DNA of 11,884 nt from assembly GCA_024408745.1 (NCBI GenBank), contig JAKSUS010000017.1:1-11884 (forward strand), given 5' to 3'. The notes below the pieces were generated by a model that was not told the DNA's origin, searched no databases, and saw nothing but the letters and a program-made list of their open reading frames with translations. Source of the stretch: Candidatus Gastranaerophilales bacterium (GTDB lineage: Bacteria; Cyanobacteriota; Vampirovibrionia; Gastranaerophilales; JAILCC01). Shown piece after piece: positions 1 to 6,978 of the stretch (its first letter is position 1; every line of letters starts with the position of its first letter). A program made the translations under genes and the position numbers.

Positions 1-54
1 ATTTTCAATTTTGGTTTTAATGAGAGAACTAATCTCGTCAGGTCTGATACTCAT
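1..54 (-). CDS. atpA: ATP synthase F1 alpha subunit, N-terminal fragment
   Basis: Only the first 18 codons are present; the gene runs off the left edge. The reading is MSIRPDEISSLIKTKIEN, which matches the conserved beginning of bacterial and especially cyanobacterial alpha subunits (MSIRPDEIS). The alpha subunit forms the F1 hexamer with beta in the cytoplasm. The ATG at 52-54 is preceded by a GAGG-type ribosome site, and the gene follows the delta subunit stop by 12 bases, the normal place for atpA. Identification rests on the short N-terminus plus operon position. Confidence 0.93.
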   Translation of the reverse strand, partial: MSIRPDEISSLIKTKIEN

Positions 55-66
55 TGTCTTTATCCT

Positions 67-618
67 CTATATTAACTGCATTTGTAATTTTTTTAACTGT
101 GTTTTTATACTTCCGTCAATAACTTTTCCGTCATAAGAAAGTATAACTCCGCCAATAATATCTTTATTGATTTTATGTTTAAGTTCAATTGTTTTACCGG
201 TCATGTTCTGTAATTTCGTTTTTAACTGATTATTCATATCATCATCAAGTTCTATAACGCTTTGAACTTCAACTTCAATAATATTTGCTTCTGTTTTTAA
301 CATTTGATTATATAAATATTCAACATCAGGAAGTAAAAACATTCTGTTTTTATCAGCCAAAACATTCAAAAAATTATATAATTTTTCATCAATTTTATCT
401 TTAAAAGATTTTTCTAAAATCTCTTTTTTATCTTCTTTTTTAATAACAGGGCTTGTGAAAAAGTCCGCTATATCAGGGTTTGTCGTAAAACTGTTAATGA
501 TTTCTTTTAAATCGTTACCGATTTTTTCAACCGAATTATTTTCTTTTGCGGTTTGTAAAAGTGCTTTTGTATAACGCTGTGCAAGGGTTATGTTTTTACT
601 TAAATTTTCATCTGCCAT
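67..618 (-). CDS. atpH: ATP synthase F1 delta subunit
   Basis: This 183-residue protein is the delta (OSCP) subunit, the peripheral-stalk link between the F1 head and the b/b' dimer. The helical N-terminal domain shows the usual AQRYTKALLQTA pattern at about residues 13-24. The C-terminal domain ends in the family signature: GG at 156-157, DGS at 168-170, then TQL. Length is typical. The ATG shares one base with the atpF stop (TAATG), so translation is probably coupled. A GAGGG ribosome site lies inside the end of atpF. Nothing is odd about the gene. Confidence 0.95.
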   Translation of the reverse strand: MADENLSKNITLAQRYTKALLQTAKENNSVEKIGNDLKEIINSFTTNPDIADFFTSPVIKKEDKKEILEKSFKDKIDEKLYNFLNVLADKNRMFLLPDVEYLYNQMLKTEANIIEVEVQSVIELDDDMNNQLKTKLQNMTGKTIELKHKINKDIIGGVILSYDGKVIDGSIKTQLKKLQMQLI

Positions 619-1109
619 TATTCAACCCTCATATTTTCTAAATCGTTAATAAAATTATAAATTAATTCTCTGTGAGTGTTTTCATCAAGAGAATTTTCAA
701 TATATTCTTTCGAAACAGCTACTGCAGCATTTGCAATTTTCTTTGTAATTTCTTCTTTTGCTTTGCTTTCATAGCCTTCTTTTAAAATATTTGCTCTGTT
801 TTCCAAATTAACAAGTTCATCTTTTAACTTGCTTTCTGCTTTTTCTTCAAGATTTTTTGCAAGTTGTTTTGCGTTTTGGACAATTTCTTTTACATCATTA
901 TCAACATTTTGTAAAGATGTTTTAGTGTCGGCTAAATGTTTGATTGCTTCTTCTTTTTTATTTTCGGATTTTTTAATTGTGTTAATTGTTTCTTCGCTCT
1001 TTTTAGCTAACATACCTATAATATCAAGTTTAAAGAACAATAACCAAATGAAAAAGGCTAAAACAAGAATGAAGTTTATGATATTTGAATGAAAAATATA
1101 TTCTATCAT
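618..1109 (-). CDS. atpF: ATP synthase F0 b subunit
   Basis: This 163-residue protein has one membrane helix at about residues 8-30 (begins SNIINFILVLAFF), followed by a long, charged, almost uninterrupted helix rich in Lys, Glu and Ala. That is the architecture of the peripheral-stalk b subunit. Of the two b-like genes here it lies next to delta, which is where b sits in cyanobacterial operons, so I call this one b and the previous one b'. Its ATG overlaps the b' stop by four bases (ATGA), and a GAGGTG ribosome site precedes it. The b versus b' assignment comes from gene order and is less certain than the family. Confidence 0.9.
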   Translation of the reverse strand: MIEYIFHSNIINFILVLAFFIWLLFFKLDIIGMLAKKSEETINTIKKSENKKEEAIKHLADTKTSLQNVDNDVKEIVQNAKQLAKNLEEKAESKLKDELVNLENRANILKEGYESKAKEEITKKIANAAVAVSKEYIENSLDENTHRELIYNFINDLENMRVE

Positions 1110-1585
1110 AATTCACCTCTCATTGCTTTATCGACAATTTCATCATTAACGTTCACAACTGCAACATCTTTCTTCAAGATTTTGGAAATGATTGTTGCGG
1201 CATGAGTTCCGATTTCTTTGCGGAGTTCATTTTGTACCGCAACTTTTTCATCTTCCAAATTCTTTTTAACTTCTTCTATTTTGCTGTTAGAATTTCGTTT
1301 TGCCTGTTTTACCGCAACATCAAAGTTTTCTTGCGATTTAATTGAAGCTTCATTTAATATTTGTGAAGATCTGCCTTTTGCATTGGCAATTTTTTTATCT
1401 TTTTCATCAACCAAAGATTTTGCTTCGGAAAGATTTTTTTGTGCATCCTGTTCGTTACCTGAAATATAGTTTGCACGTTCTTCCAAAGTTTTTTTCATCG
1501 GTTTATAGAAAATTAAATTTTCTATAATCACAAATAAAATGAAACTTATTGCTATAACTATTGTTGTTCCGTTAAATTCAAGCAT
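1106..1585 (-). CDS. atpG: ATP synthase F0 b' subunit (second b-type stalk subunit)
   Basis: This 159-residue protein has an N-terminal membrane helix at about residues 8-28 and a long Lys/Glu/Ala coiled-coil stalk, with a C-terminal part (HAATIISKILKKDV) like the delta-binding end of b-type subunits. It lies directly after the c subunit gene (9-base gap) and before b, the cyanobacterial position of b'. Two different b-type genes imply a b/b' heterodimer stalk. The gene is called atpG or atpF' in cyanobacteria; atpG means the gamma subunit in other bacteria, so the symbol needs care. The upstream ribosome site is weak compared with that of atpE. Confidence 0.88.
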   Translation of the reverse strand: MLEFNGTTIVIAISFILFVIIENLIFYKPMKKTLEERANYISGNEQDAQKNLSEAKSLVDEKDKKIANAKGRSSQILNEASIKSQENFDVAVKQAKRNSNSKIEEVKKNLEDEKVAVQNELRKEIGTHAATIISKILKKDVAVVNVNDEIVDKAMRGEL

Positions 1586-1594
1586 TTTTTATAC

Positions 1595-1828
1595 CTATTT
1601 TGCTGCACCTAACAATAAGAAGGCGATAACTAATGCGTACAATGTAAGTGCTTCCATAAATGCAAGACCGATAAACATTAAAGTTTGAACTTTGCCTGCC
1701 ATTTCAGGTTGTCTTACTGTTGCTTCAATTGCTGCCGCAACTGCCGTACCCATACCAAAACCGGGGCCTAATGCGCCTAAACCGATTGCGATACCCATTG
1801 CTAAAAATGCTGCTGCTTTTGCTTCCAT
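1595..1828 (-). CDS. atpE: ATP synthase F0 c subunit (membrane ring)
   Basis: This 77-residue proteolipid is two hydrophobic helices joined by the conserved polar loop RQP at residues 39-41. The ion-carrying carboxylate is Glu59 in AFMEALTLYALV, as in chloroplast and cyanobacterial c subunits. Helix 1 carries the glycine-rich GPGFGMGTA stretch. Met26 stands where Na+-type and cyanobacterial subunits usually have Gln, and Ala60 stands where Na+ types have Ser or Thr, so proton coupling is expected. The tail ends at LLLGAAK and lacks the usual NPF-type ending. The ribosome site is the best in the operon, fitting the many copies needed for the ring. Confidence 0.96.
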   Translation of the reverse strand: MEAKAAAFLAMGIAIGLGALGPGFGMGTAVAAAIEATVRQPEMAGKVQTLMFIGLAFMEALTLYALVIAFLLLGAAK

Positions 1829-1836
1829 AATTTTTT

Positions 1837-1842
1837 CTCCTT
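1837..1842 (-). promoter_or_regulatory. Strong ribosome binding site of atpE
   Basis: On the minus strand this reads AAGGAG, eight bases before the atpE ATG, inside the 41-base gap after atpB. It is a near-perfect Shine-Dalgarno match, whereas atpG and atpB have weak ones. This fits the higher copy number of the c subunit. Confidence 0.75.
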
Positions 1843-1869
1843 TTTTATTAACCTAATTACAATGTAATT

Positions 1870-2553
1870 TTATTCTTCGTCTGATACTGCTCCTGCTATA
1901 TAAGAAGCCGTTAAAATTGAAAATATAAATGCTTGGATGAAAGCTACAAATACTTCAAAAAGCATAAATGGTATTGGTAAAATGAGCGGTAATAAACCAA
2001 TCATTACCATAATGATAATTTCACCTGCCAAAATATTGGCAAAAAGTCTAAGAGACAATGATAACGGTCTTGTCGCCAAATCTAATATTTCCAAAAGTCC
2101 CATCGGAGTAAAGAATACTTTGAAGTATCCGATAAAACCTTTTTTCATTACACCTGAAACTATGTAAAAAATAACCGCTAAAATTGCTAAAGTTGCAGTT
2201 AAATTTATGTCATTTGTCGGTGATGCAAATTCACCATGCGGCAAGTGGTATAACTTCCAAGGAAGTTGACCGATTAAATTTGAAGTTAAAATAAACAAGA
2301 ATAGTGAACCGATAATCGGTGTAAAATTTTTGCCCTCTTTGCCGATTTGTGAAACAGGAATACTCTCTAAAGCCTTGTAAACCATTTCTGCAAAACTTTG
2401 AAATTTTCCCGGTTCTCTTTTTAAACAACATGTAACAAGACCTGAAATAACCATTACAATAATCATTGCAAACCATGCCGTTAAAACCGTATCCATATTA
2501 ACAGTTAAGCCGAATAACGTATAATTCCAATGTTCACCAAATTCTAAATTCAC
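1870..2553 (-). CDS. atpB: ATP synthase F0 a subunit
   Basis: This 227-residue integral membrane protein forms the ion half-channels against the c ring. Recognisable signatures are PTNDIN at 112-117 and RPLSLSLRLFANILAGE in the penultimate helices. Arg169 in that stretch is the essential arginine facing the c-ring carboxylate. At least five hydrophobic segments are visible. The start codon is GTG (2551-2553), giving MNLEFGEHWN; a purine-rich AAGAG stretch precedes it. It is the first atp gene. An atpI gene, common at this place, is absent. Confidence 0.96.
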   Translation of the reverse strand: MNLEFGEHWNYTLFGLTVNMDTVLTAWFAMIIVMVISGLVTCCLKREPGKFQSFAEMVYKALESIPVSQIGKEGKNFTPIIGSLFLFILTSNLIGQLPWKLYHLPHGEFASPTNDINLTATLAILAVIFYIVSGVMKKGFIGYFKVFFTPMGLLEILDLATRPLSLSLRLFANILAGEIIIMVMIGLLPLILPIPFMLFEVFVAFIQAFIFSILTASYIAGAVSDEE

Positions 2554-2593
2554 TTTATTCTCTTACTCTTCTTATTTATTATCTTCAACTTAT

Positions 2594-2622
2594 ATAATAC
2601 TAAATTTTTCAATTTTTAACAA
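2594..2622 (-). promoter_or_regulatory. Probable promoter of the atp operon
   Basis: On the minus strand TTGTTA (2617-2622) is followed after 17 bases by TATTAT (2594-2599), a 4/6 and a 5/6 match to the sigma-70 boxes. Transcription would start near 2587, about 33 bases before the atpB GTG. No terminator hairpin follows the upstream ROK kinase gene, so readthrough from that gene is also possible. Confidence 0.55.
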
Positions 2623-2639
2623 CTTTTTATTGAAATAAT

Positions 2640-3572
2640 CTATACTAATTTATCTTCCGCTAAAAGAGCAGCACCTATCATGCCTGCATAGTTTCCGGCT
2701 TTTGCGGGAAGAATTTTTAACGGTGTAGTAACGATTTTATCATTAATTGTTTTCTCTATTTTTTCGTAATTTACTTCGCCTGATAATCCGCCTGAAATAA
2801 CAATGTTATCAGGATCAAAAATATTAGCTAAACTCGTTAAACCGATAATTATTTCGTTTTCCCAAGTTTCATAAGCAATCTTGCAAAACTCATCACCGTT
2901 TTTATAACCTGCAATTACATCAAAAGTTGTTAACTCTTCTTTGGTTTTATCTGATAAAATTGATGTTTTAAATTCAGGAAGCATTGAAGATAATTCCTGA
3001 ATTGTTCTTCTGAAACCGGTACCTGAGCCGTAAGCCTCAAAGCAGTTATATTCACCGCAAGTGCAACTTCTCTCCGGTTTTATTCCTAACATCAAATGCC
3101 CAACTTCACCTGCTGCACCTGATTTTCCTTTTAAAATTTTACCGTCTAAAATTATTCCGCCGCCAACTCCGGTTCCTAACGTAACTGTTATTGAACTTTG
3201 ACTGCCTTTTGCCGCACCGATTTTATATTCTGCAAATGCAGCAGCATTAGCATCATTTTCTATTATGCAGGGGATATTAAATTTTTCTTCAAAAATTTTT
3301 TTAAATTCAATATCAGGATAATCCTTCGGTAAATTTCCCGTTGAACCTATTACTCTTGAATTGTCATTATTAACTGCACCTGCCGTTGCTATTGCAATTG
3401 CTTTTATATCTGCAATATTTAATAATTTTTCAACAATATCAAAAACGATTTCAATAATTTTTTGAGAATTATAAGGTGTTTTTTCTTTTATAATTTCACT
3501 TATAATTTCACCGTTTTCAATAACGGCACCCGAAATTTTTGTTCCGCCTATATCAATACCTGCTATTTTCAT
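2640..3572 (-). CDS. ROK-family sugar kinase (glucokinase-like)
   Basis: This 310-residue cytoplasmic protein phosphorylates a hexose or amino sugar with ATP. The N-terminal phosphate loop is DIGGTK (residues 7-12). ENDANAAA contains the catalytic Asp107, TLGTGVGGG (131-139) is the second nucleotide-binding segment, and GEVGH with His159 followed by Cys170, Cys172 and Cys177 forms the ROK zinc site. There is no helix-turn-helix in front, so it is a kinase rather than a ROK repressor. Glucose is the likeliest substrate, but N-acetylmannosamine, N-acetylglucosamine or fructose cannot be excluded. The ATG at 3570-3572 follows a GGGAG site. It lies just upstream of the atp operon on the same strand. 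Confidence 0.9.
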   Translation of the reverse strand: MKIAGIDIGGTKISGAVIENGEIISEIIKEKTPYNSQKIIEIVFDIVEKLLNIADIKAIAIATAGAVNNDNSRVIGSTGNLPKDYPDIEFKKIFEEKFNIPCIIENDANAAAFAEYKIGAAKGSQSSITVTLGTGVGGGIILDGKILKGKSGAAGEVGHLMLGIKPERSCTCGEYNCFEAYGSGTGFRRTIQELSSMLPEFKTSILSDKTKEELTTFDVIAGYKNGDEFCKIAYETWENEIIIGLTSLANIFDPDNIVISGGLSGEVNYEKIEKTINDKIVTTPLKILPAKAGNYAGMIGAALLAEDKLV

Positions 3573-3608
3573 TATCCTTACTCCCGTTCAATAATGTAAT
3601 TTATTTAT

Positions 3609-3638
3609 ATTATAAAATGTCGAAAGGAGTTTTTACAA
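3609..3638 (-). promoter_or_regulatory. Probable promoter of the ROK kinase gene
   Basis: On the minus strand TTGTAA (3633-3638) and a perfect TATAAT (3609-3614) are separated by 18 bases. The predicted start near 3602 gives a leader of about 30 bases. Between this and the nuclease promoter lies AT-rich DNA containing a 7-base inverted repeat (AATTTAA-TAAG-TTAAATT, 3697-3714) of unknown meaning. Confidence 0.5.
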
Positions 3639-3744
3639 TATGTTAATTAAAATGTCTTGATTCAAACACATTTGGTACTGAATTTTTTATAACATTAATT
3701 TAATAAGTTAAATTTTTTAGTTTTATGTAACTAATTTAGTCTCA

Positions 3745-3765
3745 TATGTTATGAACCTTAACATA
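3745..3765 (+). promoter_or_regulatory. Putative operator: TATGTTA-N7-TAACATA palindrome, copy 1
   Basis: Two perfect 7-base inverted arms, TATGTTA and TAACATA, flank TGAACCT. The site ends three bases before the -35 box of the nuclease promoter. A second copy, identical at 19 of 21 positions and at the same distance from its own -35 box, occurs at 10375-10395. The symmetry suggests a dimeric regulator. The conserved spacer and the identical place in both promoters argue against chance. The regulator is not identifiable from this window. Confidence 0.6.
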
Positions 3766-3768
3766 AAA

Positions 3769-3797
3769 TTGCTAATCTGTACTTAATTGAATATAAT
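3769..3797 (+). promoter_or_regulatory. Promoter of the nuclease gene
   Basis: TTGCTA (3769-3774), a 17-base spacer and a perfect TATAAT (3792-3797) predict a start near 3804, about 23 bases before the ATG at 3827. The arrangement is the same as in the M23 peptidase promoter at 10399-10427. Confidence 0.7.
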
Positions 3798-3826
3798 AAA
3801 ATCAGATAATTTATATTGAGAAATTT

Positions 3827-4501
3827 ATGGAAACGTACACCAATTCCATGTTGAAGGACTGGAAAACTTGTAAAAATAAGTATTATTTTAAATATATAAA
3901 AAAAATTTATATTCCTCAAAAAGAGGATACTTTTGAATTAGGTAAAAAAGTTCACGCACTAATCAGTTATTATCTGAACGGTTTTGACATGTCGTTAATG
4001 GAAAAATCGGTTAATGATGAGATTTTGGAGCATTATCACAGTATTTTAAAACATCCTTTTTTAAAACAAAAACATTTTTTATCCGAATGGGGTTTTAATG
4101 TAAATGTCAAAGATACCGATAATCTTTTTGTCGGTCGTATTGATGCGATTTTTTATGATGAAAAAAATAACAAATATTCTATTGCAGACTGGAAAACAGG
4201 AATGAAAATTTCTCAAAATCCGATTATTGAACCTCAGGCACAAATTTATTTATACGCATTTTTTAAAGCACAAAAAGATTTAAAAATAAATTTTAAAGAA
4301 GATGATTTAAGTTTTACGTTTATTCAAACTCCTTCGTTAAAAGAAAGTTCCATAAATTTTTCAAAAGAGTTATACCAAAAGTTTGAAGATGATTTTATTA
4401 TGACGATAAATGATATAAAAAAATACAAATACGAAAAAGAATTTGAGGAAAATCAAAAATGCAAATATTGTGAGTATAAATTTATGTGCCAAAAAAATTA
4501 G
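3827..4501 (+). CDS. Stand-alone PD-(D/E)XK (RecB/Cas4-like) nuclease with probable Fe-S cluster
   Basis: This 224-residue protein has the RecB-nuclease layout. An N-terminal YTNSMLKDWKTCKNKYYFKY helix carries Cys15, followed by His43, GRID with Asp106, IADWKTG with Asp121 and Lys123 as the D-x-K metal-binding motif, and PQAQIYLY with Gln137 after it. The C-terminus has Cys212, Cys215 and Cys221 (C-x2-C-x5-C). Together with Cys15 this is the four-cysteine pattern that holds a 4Fe-4S cluster in AddB and Cas4 nucleases. All catalytic residues are present, so it should cut DNA. No helicase domain or cas gene is nearby, so a Cas4 or AddB role is not supported; a role in DNA repair or processing is inferred. 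The start is the ATG 23 bases after the predicted transcription start. Confidence 0.82.
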   Translation: METYTNSMLKDWKTCKNKYYFKYIKKIYIPQKEDTFELGKKVHALISYYLNGFDMSLMEKSVNDEILEHYHSILKHPFLKQKHFLSEWGFNVNVKDTDNLFVGRIDAIFYDEKNNKYSIADWKTGMKISQNPIIEPQAQIYLYAFFKAQKDLKINFKEDDLSFTFIQTPSLKESSINFSKELYQKFEDDFIMTINDIKKYKYEKEFEENQKCKYCEYKFMCQKN

Positions 4502-4570
4502 GCATATTTTTGTTTAATAACAACTTTTAATTACTTTTTGTTTTTATTTATATAGGTAAAGGCAAGGCAA

Positions 4571-6193
4571 ATGACAAATCTTAATAGTCCGACAAGGTTA
4601 GAATTAGCAAATACTTTTTCTTCTTTTCTGCCTATGGAAAGGGTTAACAGGACTTTTTTGCCTCAAAACAGAGAAAGCAAAAGACATAAATTTGAGAGAA
4701 AATACGGCATGCTCTATACAGGTGTATCGGTAGCAGCAGGAGGGGGAATTTTATACGCCTTGCACAGAGGGGGACAATTATTTAACTTTACTAATTTTCT
4801 CAAAAAGCACTTTACCAAATATCAGGCTAAAACCTTTAATAAATTAGGAGAATATCCGTTTTTCCAAAAAATAAGATATGCAACAGGTTCCGGCATTTCT
4901 TATGTCAGCCAAAAGATGTTGGAATTCGGAAATATTGTCGGAAACATGAACCCGTTTAAAGATATTGCCTTTAACCGTTTTACGGGTAAAATCGGATTAA
5001 ATCCGTTTTTAGACAGAGTAACGGCTTTCTTTACCAAATCAGCAAAAAAATTAACCTTGTCTAAATATGAACGAGCCGGAGAAGATTTGTTAAAATTCAG
5101 AAACTGTTTAGGAGAAGTTATTACCAAACTTAACGCAAAAGGAGGTGCGAATAAAGCTCTTGCCGAAAAATTAGCAGGTTATTCACATGACTTAGAAGAA
5201 GAAATGCAAAAAATTGTCGGTCAAAACTTTACCCAAAGATTTGATAATACTGTATCAATGTTAAATAATCATACTGAAGAGCAATTTTTAGAAGTATTTA
5301 AAAGGTCAAAAGATAAATCATTCTTTGGAACATTATTTGAAAAAGTAAAAGAGTGTGGTGATTTCCTTCCTGCAAAAGTTATGGAAAAATATAAGAATTT
5401 ATTATTTAAAGATTTAAACGGTTCTAAAATGAAAATTTCTAACAGTATTTTAGACTTATGTCAAACCTTATCAAAATCGATTGATGATATATTTTATTCA
5501 GCACCGTTTAAAAATGAAAAAATTAGTCAATCTTACTTAAAAATTCGTGATTTATTAACACAATTTAAAGATCCGTCAATATTAAAAGGCAAACGTGCGA
5601 TTATTCGTGCTAATTTAATTAAAGAATTAGAAAAAGCAAGCATTGAATTTTCTGCAATGCAAAATGGCAACACTAAAACAACAGCTTTAAATCATCTTAT
5701 TAAAATTATTAGTGAAGATAAAAAAGGTATGGTTGAAGAAGCTGTTAGTCTTTGCAAAGCTTTGAAAAAAACAGATCCTGAACTTTATAAAGAATTAATT
5801 AAAACAAGAAATCAATTCCAGCACAGTTTTAATGAAGCAATTAATTTTGAAACCGATAAAACATATAGAAAACTTCTTGATTTTTCTCTTCACTCTTTGC
5901 CGACTGACTTTTTAACAATATTTGCAGGCATTGGTGGGGTCGGGTATGTCCTTGCTAACCGTAGAAAATCAAGACGTGAAAAAATGAGAACAAATATTGA
6001 AAAAGGCATTCCTGTTTTAGGTGGTATTGCTGTTTCGTTCTTATCAAATATGAGAATGGTTGCATCAGGAACAGGTGCAATATTTTTAGGTTTGGTTTCA
6101 GGTATTGCCTTAAACCGAATAGGCAGAACCATTAATCATTACTACATGAAAAAAGAATTTGAAGAAAAAATGAAAAACAGAAATATCGCTTAG
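4571..6193 (+). CDS. Uncharacterised membrane-anchored helical protein
   Basis: I do not recognise this 540-residue protein. It has a Pro-rich, basic N-terminus, a probable membrane segment at about residues 46-64, and a long soluble middle (about 70-440) that looks almost wholly alpha-helical with many Lys and Glu. The C-terminal part has two or three glycine-rich hydrophobic segments at about 446-462, 478-492 and 497-516, separated by the basic stretch NRRKSRREKMR. It ends in a charged tail (EEKMKNRNIA). No catalytic motif is visible. It begins 69 bases after the nuclease stop, with an AAGG-type ribosome site, and may share that transcript. Its stop overlaps the convergent murI stop by four bases. 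It may be a lineage-specific envelope protein; the function is unknown. Confidence 0.75.
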   Translation: MTNLNSPTRLELANTFSSFLPMERVNRTFLPQNRESKRHKFERKYGMLYTGVSVAAGGGILYALHRGGQLFNFTNFLKKHFTKYQAKTFNKLGEYPFFQKIRYATGSGISYVSQKMLEFGNIVGNMNPFKDIAFNRFTGKIGLNPFLDRVTAFFTKSAKKLTLSKYERAGEDLLKFRNCLGEVITKLNAKGGANKALAEKLAGYSHDLEEEMQKIVGQNFTQRFDNTVSMLNNHTEEQFLEVFKRSKDKSFFGTLFEKVKECGDFLPAKVMEKYKNLLFKDLNGSKMKISNSILDLCQTLSKSIDDIFYSAPFKNEKISQSYLKIRDLLTQFKDPSILKGKRAIIRANLIKELEKASIEFSAMQNGNTKTTALNHLIKIISEDKKGMVEEAVSLCKALKKTDPELYKELIKTRNQFQHSFNEAINFETDKTYRKLLDFSLHSLPTDFLTIFAGIGGVGYVLANRRKSRREKMRTNIEKGIPVLGGIAVSFLSNMRMVASGTGAIFLGLVSGIALNRIGRTINHYYMKKEFEEKMKNRNIA

Positions 6194-6978
6194 TCTGTTA
6201 ATACCTGCTTTACTTCAGCAACTTCATCAAAGAATAATTTTGAATTTCTTTTAAAATCTTCCGTATCACCGCTTACGAAAAATTCAAGTTCTGTTTTCCT
6301 TAAATTATTCAATAATTTGTTTTGTTTTAAAAACTCTTTCGTTTTAATTGCCAAACAAACTGCAGGATTAATAAAGAAATCGTCTTTTAATCCTAATTTT
6401 TTCATAGCAGGGACTAAAAACGGATAATGTGTGCAACCTAAAATAAGATGTTCAATTTGTTCATCTAATAACGGTTTTAAATATTCTTTTAAAGTTTTTT
6501 GCAAATTTTCGCTTTCAAGTTCACCGTTTTCAACAAATTTAACAAGTTTAGGACAATTTTGCTGAAAAACTTTTATCCCGAAAGGTTCTATCGCATTTTT
6601 GTAAGCATTTGATTTAACGGTTGCTGTTGTAGCAATTAAACCTATTTTTTGAGTTTTAAAACTGCTTATGTATTTTGCTGCAGGTTCAATTAAACCTAAA
6701 ATTTCAAAATCATATTCATCTTTTACAAGTTTCAAAGTATTAGCGCTGCAAGTGTTGCAGGCAACGATAACCGATTTTACTTCTTTGGCTTTAAAAAAGT
6801 CTAAAATTCTTCTTGTACAAATGAGTAATTCATCAATTGATTTATCCCCATAAGGAACTCTCAAAGTGTCGCCAAAATATATAAATTTTTCATTTGGGAG
6901 TTCTCGGACAAGTTCTTTTAAAACGCTTAAACCGCCTACTCCTGAATCAAAAACGCCTATCGGATTATTATTTTCCAT
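6190..6978 (-). CDS. murI: Glutamate racemase
   Basis: This cytoplasmic enzyme converts L-glutamate to D-glutamate for peptidoglycan. In the 262-residue product, GVFDSGVGGLSV holds Asp11 and Ser12, followed by YFGDTLRVPYG. VACNTCSA holds the first catalytic Cys74, and GCTHYPF holds the second, Cys182, with His184. Both cysteines are present and the length is normal. I start at the ATG at 6976-6978 (MENNNPIGVF) because AAGGA lies seven bases upstream. A TTG nine codons further up has no such support and would lie deeper inside the amidase gene. The chosen start overlaps the end of the amidase gene by 11 bases, suggesting coupled translation. Confidence 0.95.
   Translation of the reverse strand: MENNNPIGVFDSGVGGLSVLKELVRELPNEKFIYFGDTLRVPYGDKSIDELLICTRRILDFFKAKEVKSVIVACNTCSANTLKLVKDEYDFEILGLIEPAAKYISSFKTQKIGLIATTATVKSNAYKNAIEPFGIKVFQQNCPKLVKFVENGELESENLQKTLKEYLKPLLDEQIEHLILGCTHYPFLVPAMKKLGLKDDFFINPAVCLAIKTKEFLKQNKLLNNLRKTELEFFVSGDTEDFKRNSKLFFDEVAEVKQVLTD

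Noticed and set aside
829..1092. Plus-strand open frames opposite the atp, murI and amidase genes (also 1218-1469, 1937-2167, 6866-7147, 8172-8387)
   Set aside because: They lie antisense to clear genes, have low-complexity Ser/Phe/Leu-rich translations and lack ribosome sites; they are shadows.
3640..3660. Tiny frame MLIKMS after an AAAGGAG sequence in the 3573-3826 gap
   Set aside because: The ribosome site is good, but the peptide is six residues, no plus-strand promoter is clear before it, and no attenuator follows. It is most likely chance.
3827..4501. Cas4 of a CRISPR system
   Set aside because: The fold and cysteines fit, but there are no repeats of array type and no cas1, cas2 or effector gene in the window.
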